Below are positions 32,424 to 34,520 of a stretch of 34,520 nt of DNA, piece after piece. The position numbers were made by a program, and so were the translations under genes. The stretch is from Thermoplasmatota archaeon. Lineage in GTDB: Archaea > Thermoplasmatota > Thermoplasmata > Thermoplasmatales > Thermoplasmataceae. The stretch is taken from NCBI GenBank assembly GCA_023379435.1, contig JAMCUH010000057.1, positions 1 to 34,520 on the forward strand, written 5' to 3'. Positions within the stretch are counted from its first letter, which is position 1, and each line of letters begins with the position of its first letter. Below the pieces are notes generated by a model. It searched no databases, was not told the origin of the DNA, and was given only the letters and a program-made list of their open reading frames with translations.

Positions 32424-34226
32424 ATGAAGGCCAAGGAAATATACCATAATATTCAGAACATAACATCTCTCCATAGCAAAGGTGAATTCATTGCACTCAC
32501 TGCTGCATTTCCTCATATAAATTTATCTGGTGACTCTGATTCCGCGGCATTTCTTATTGATCGGGCCAGTGGAAATATTATCAAAAAGATCCGCGGAAGT
32601 GACAGTTCCTATTCTTCCGCTTCAATGGATAGAGAAGGAAAGTTTGCAGTTTTTCTTGAAAAGAAAAAATCGGCCAGCTATCTTCTTGTTCTTAACACTC
32701 AAACTCTTACGGAAGAAAGAATCGAATTACCATCTAAACCTGGAAAACTTGTGGTTTCAGGAGATATATACATCATTCTGGAAGTGTTGAAAAAGAAAGA
32801 TGAAGAATCAGAAGGTAAGGACGGAGTTTACTTTGATGAAAATATAAAAAAATCAAAGGTTTTCAGATACAGATTTTCAGAAGGTTTCTCACCTGTCACG
32901 GGAGATTTGCATGTATGGGACTTTGATGTCAATGAAGATACCATTGTGACAATTGCTTCAACTCATCCTGGAGAGGATAACTGGTTCAAAAGCAAAATTT
33001 TCCTGTCAACGGACGGGAAGGATCATTTGATATATGACCCTTCTCCAAGGCTGGCAGCCAAACCCGTGATTTCTCCGGACAGGACAAGGGTGGCTTTCCT
33101 TGAATCCTACTGGAGTGATCGCGGTGTTACTGCAGGGGATGTCAAGGTTTTATCTCTTAAAAGTGGTACGGTTCAGAATCTGACAAAGGATCATTTGAGA
33201 AGCTATGGTGACGTTAGATGGTTGGACGATGGAAGGATCATTTCTGCTTTTAATCAGTGCGGGAGGCATGGACTTTCCCTTATTCATAACGGATTTTCTG
33301 AGATCTGGCGGGGCGATGGCAATTTTCAGCCGTCATTTTCCCCTGCCATTGCAATCAATGGAAGCATGATATATGCTTCTTACACGGACGCGAATAATCC
33401 ACCTGAAGTTATATCCGTTTTCGAAAATGGGGATTCATCAACCATCACTGGAATAAACAAAAAAATAAATTTCAGGGCAGTTCAATACCAATATGTGGAA
33501 TGGTATTCAACTGATAACAAGAAGATTAGTGGAATTGTAAGGACAAAAAATAAGAAAAATCCGCTTGTCGTATATCTTCATGGTGGGCCAACTTCATCGT
33601 CTGTTCTTAACTTTCTGGACATACCAGCTATTCTTGCCAGCGAAGGATTTACAGTATTTATGCCAAACTTCAGAGGAAGCACAGGCATGGGATCAAAATT
33701 TGTTGAGGCAAATCTTGGAGATATGGGCGGAATGGATGTTGAAGATATCTTGAGTGGCATAGATTACATTAGAGGTGAGGGCATTGCTGATACCACGAAG
33801 ATTATGGTCACCGGTGGTTCCTACGGCGGATTTCTTACAAACATTCTTTTATGTAGAAGAAGATTTAGTGCGGCAGTGAGCCTGTTTGGCATAAGTGACT
33901 GGAGAAGCTTTCATGATACCACTCAGGTACCTGTGTGGGACCTTGAGTATTTCAGGGCGAAATCTGGTGACTGGAAGAAGCACGAGAAATTTTCACCTAT
34001 TAACTTTGTGGAAAGAATAGATACTCCCCTCCTCATGATGCATGGGGAAATAGACAGAGAGGTTCCATTCTCTCAGTCGCTTCAGTTGTTCAGGGAGTTA
34101 AAGGATCTTGGTAAAAACGTTAGACTTCTTTTGTTTCCAAGGGAAGGGCATGGTTTCAGGGAAAGGGGACATCAGGATCAATACATTGAGGAGATGCTTA
34201 AGTGGTTCAGAAAATATTCTTCATGA
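32424..34226 (+). CDS. S9-family peptidase (acylaminoacyl-peptidase-like)
   Basis: This serine peptidase of the prolyl oligopeptidase family releases (acyl-)amino acids from short peptides in the cytoplasm. It has 600 residues. The N-terminal about 350 form a beta-propeller-like part with repeated short strands (for example TRVAFLESYWSDRGVTAGDV). The alpha/beta-hydrolase domain follows, with the oxyanion HGGPTSS, nucleophile S466 in GGSYGG, D544 in HGEIDREVPF and H576 in REGHGF. Length and motif spacing match acylaminoacyl-peptidases of archaea. There is no signal peptide. Confidence 0.93.
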   Translation: MKAKEIYHNIQNITSLHSKGEFIALTAAFPHINLSGDSDSAAFLIDRASGNIIKKIRGSDSSYSSASMDREGKFAVFLEKKKSASYLLVLNTQTLTEERIELPSKPGKLVVSGDIYIILEVLKKKDEESEGKDGVYFDENIKKSKVFRYRFSEGFSPVTGDLHVWDFDVNEDTIVTIASTHPGEDNWFKSKIFLSTDGKDHLIYDPSPRLAAKPVISPDRTRVAFLESYWSDRGVTAGDVKVLSLKSGTVQNLTKDHLRSYGDVRWLDDGRIISAFNQCGRHGLSLIHNGFSEIWRGDGNFQPSFSPAIAINGSMIYASYTDANNPPEVISVFENGDSSTITGINKKINFRAVQYQYVEWYSTDNKKISGIVRTKNKKNPLVVYLHGGPTSSSVLNFLDIPAILASEGFTVFMPNFRGSTGMGSKFVEANLGDMGGMDVEDILSGIDYIRGEGIADTTKIMVTGGSYGGFLTNILLCRRRFSAAVSLFGISDWRSFHDTTQVPVWDLEYFRAKSGDWKKHEKFSPINFVERIDTPLLMMHGEIDREVPFSQSLQLFRELKDLGKNVRLLLFPREGHGFRERGHQDQYIEEMLKWFRKYSS

Positions 34227-34520
34227 CGGATCGCTCTCTGGAGGAGGCGATGAGTTGAAGGTTCAATATTTATTTGATTCAGACCGATTATGTTTTTTAG
34301 GAACGTCAGTGGTGTTTTCTTGAATACAGTGATGTCAGGTACAGTTGCACAGATCAAATAGGCAATATTACTTGTGACAATGGTAAAAAGCAAGGTTTTC
34401 TTTTTTATAATATAAATATCAAAAAAGGCAAGCCCCATAATGTTTAATTCATGAAAGGTTAAAACATAGACAATGGAAATGAATAAAAGAAACTGCATTT
34501 CGCTGTGTATATTCTTCAGC
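34178..34520 (-). CDS. Possible membrane protein ORF, partial at the right edge
   Basis: A minus-strand frame is open from the right edge through an ATG at 34498 down to a stop at 34178. It would give two hydrophobic segments (QFLLFISIVYVLTF... and TLLFTIVTSNIAYLI...). The last 16 codons overlap the 3' end of the peptidase gene in the opposite direction. No family or start signal is seen, and AT-rich non-coding DNA easily gives such Phe/Ile/Leu-rich frames. If it is not real, the last 294 bases hold nothing I can name. Confidence 0.25.
   Translation of the reverse strand, partial: LKNIHSEMQFLLFISIVYVLTFHELNIMGLAFFDIYIIKKKTLLFTIVTSNIAYLICATVPDITVFKKTPLTFLKNIIGLNQINIEPSTHRLLQRAIRHEEYFLNHLSISSMY

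Noticed and set aside
1-34520. CRISPR array or insertion sequence
   Set aside because: No regularly spaced repeats, no transposase and no terminal inverted repeats with target duplications were seen by eye.

Overview
The window looks like a chromosomal segment of a Thermoplasmatales-type euryarchaeon (acidophilic Thermoplasma/Ferroplasma/Cuniculiplasma relatives), moderately AT-rich. The support is archaeal-type genes (riboflavin synthase RibC, FAD synthetase RibL, DHBP synthase and a XerA-like recombinase), many genes with a TATA-like box about 23-29 nt before the ATG (leaderless transcripts), and Shine-Dalgarno sites mostly on genes inside operons. This assignment is by gene content and signals only; no 16S or ribosomal gene is present.

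Left part (1-8813): the 5' end of a protein kinase gene and a tRNA-Pro(CGG), both on the minus strand. Then comes a tight plus-strand operon of four genes, glgB-glgE-treS-mak, preceded by a perfect 14-bp palindrome. Together they encode a complete GlgE route: trehalose to maltose (TreS), maltose to maltose-1-phosphate (maltokinase), maltose-1-phosphate to alpha-1,4-glucan (GlgE), and branching (GlgB). All catalytic triads are intact. A XerA-type recombinase follows on the same strand.

Central part (8814-19302): an aldehyde dehydrogenase-like protein that lacks the catalytic Cys; isocitrate dehydrogenase and adenylosuccinate synthetase, divergently transcribed; and a sugar ABC transporter. The transporter's membrane-anchored binding protein is on the plus strand, converging on a minus-strand permease-permease-ATPase operon that ends in a hairpin/T-tract terminator. 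The binding protein seems to carry its C-terminal-lobe segment at the N-terminus. An old-yellow-enzyme family flavin/Fe-S oxidoreductase with a shortened C-terminal part lies upstream of the permeases.

Right part (19303-30232): mostly single accessory genes. These are a LURP-one/Tubby-like protein, a lipocalin-like protein, an SDR with a DNA methyltransferase immediately behind it, a two-TM protein, a Gfo/Idh/MocA oxidoreductase, an anchored exoprotein, a zinc-ribbon protein, a zinc alcohol dehydrogenase, a TraG/HerA-like ATPase with a possible PD-(D/E)XK tail, an unknown protein and a DUF202 membrane protein.

End (30233-34520): the riboflavin operon ribB-ribL-ribC-ribH, with AGTAATTA repeats around its promoter and an apparent CTG start for ribC, then an S9-family acylaminoacyl peptidase. 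The last 300 bp hold at most a doubtful minus-strand membrane ORF running off the edge.
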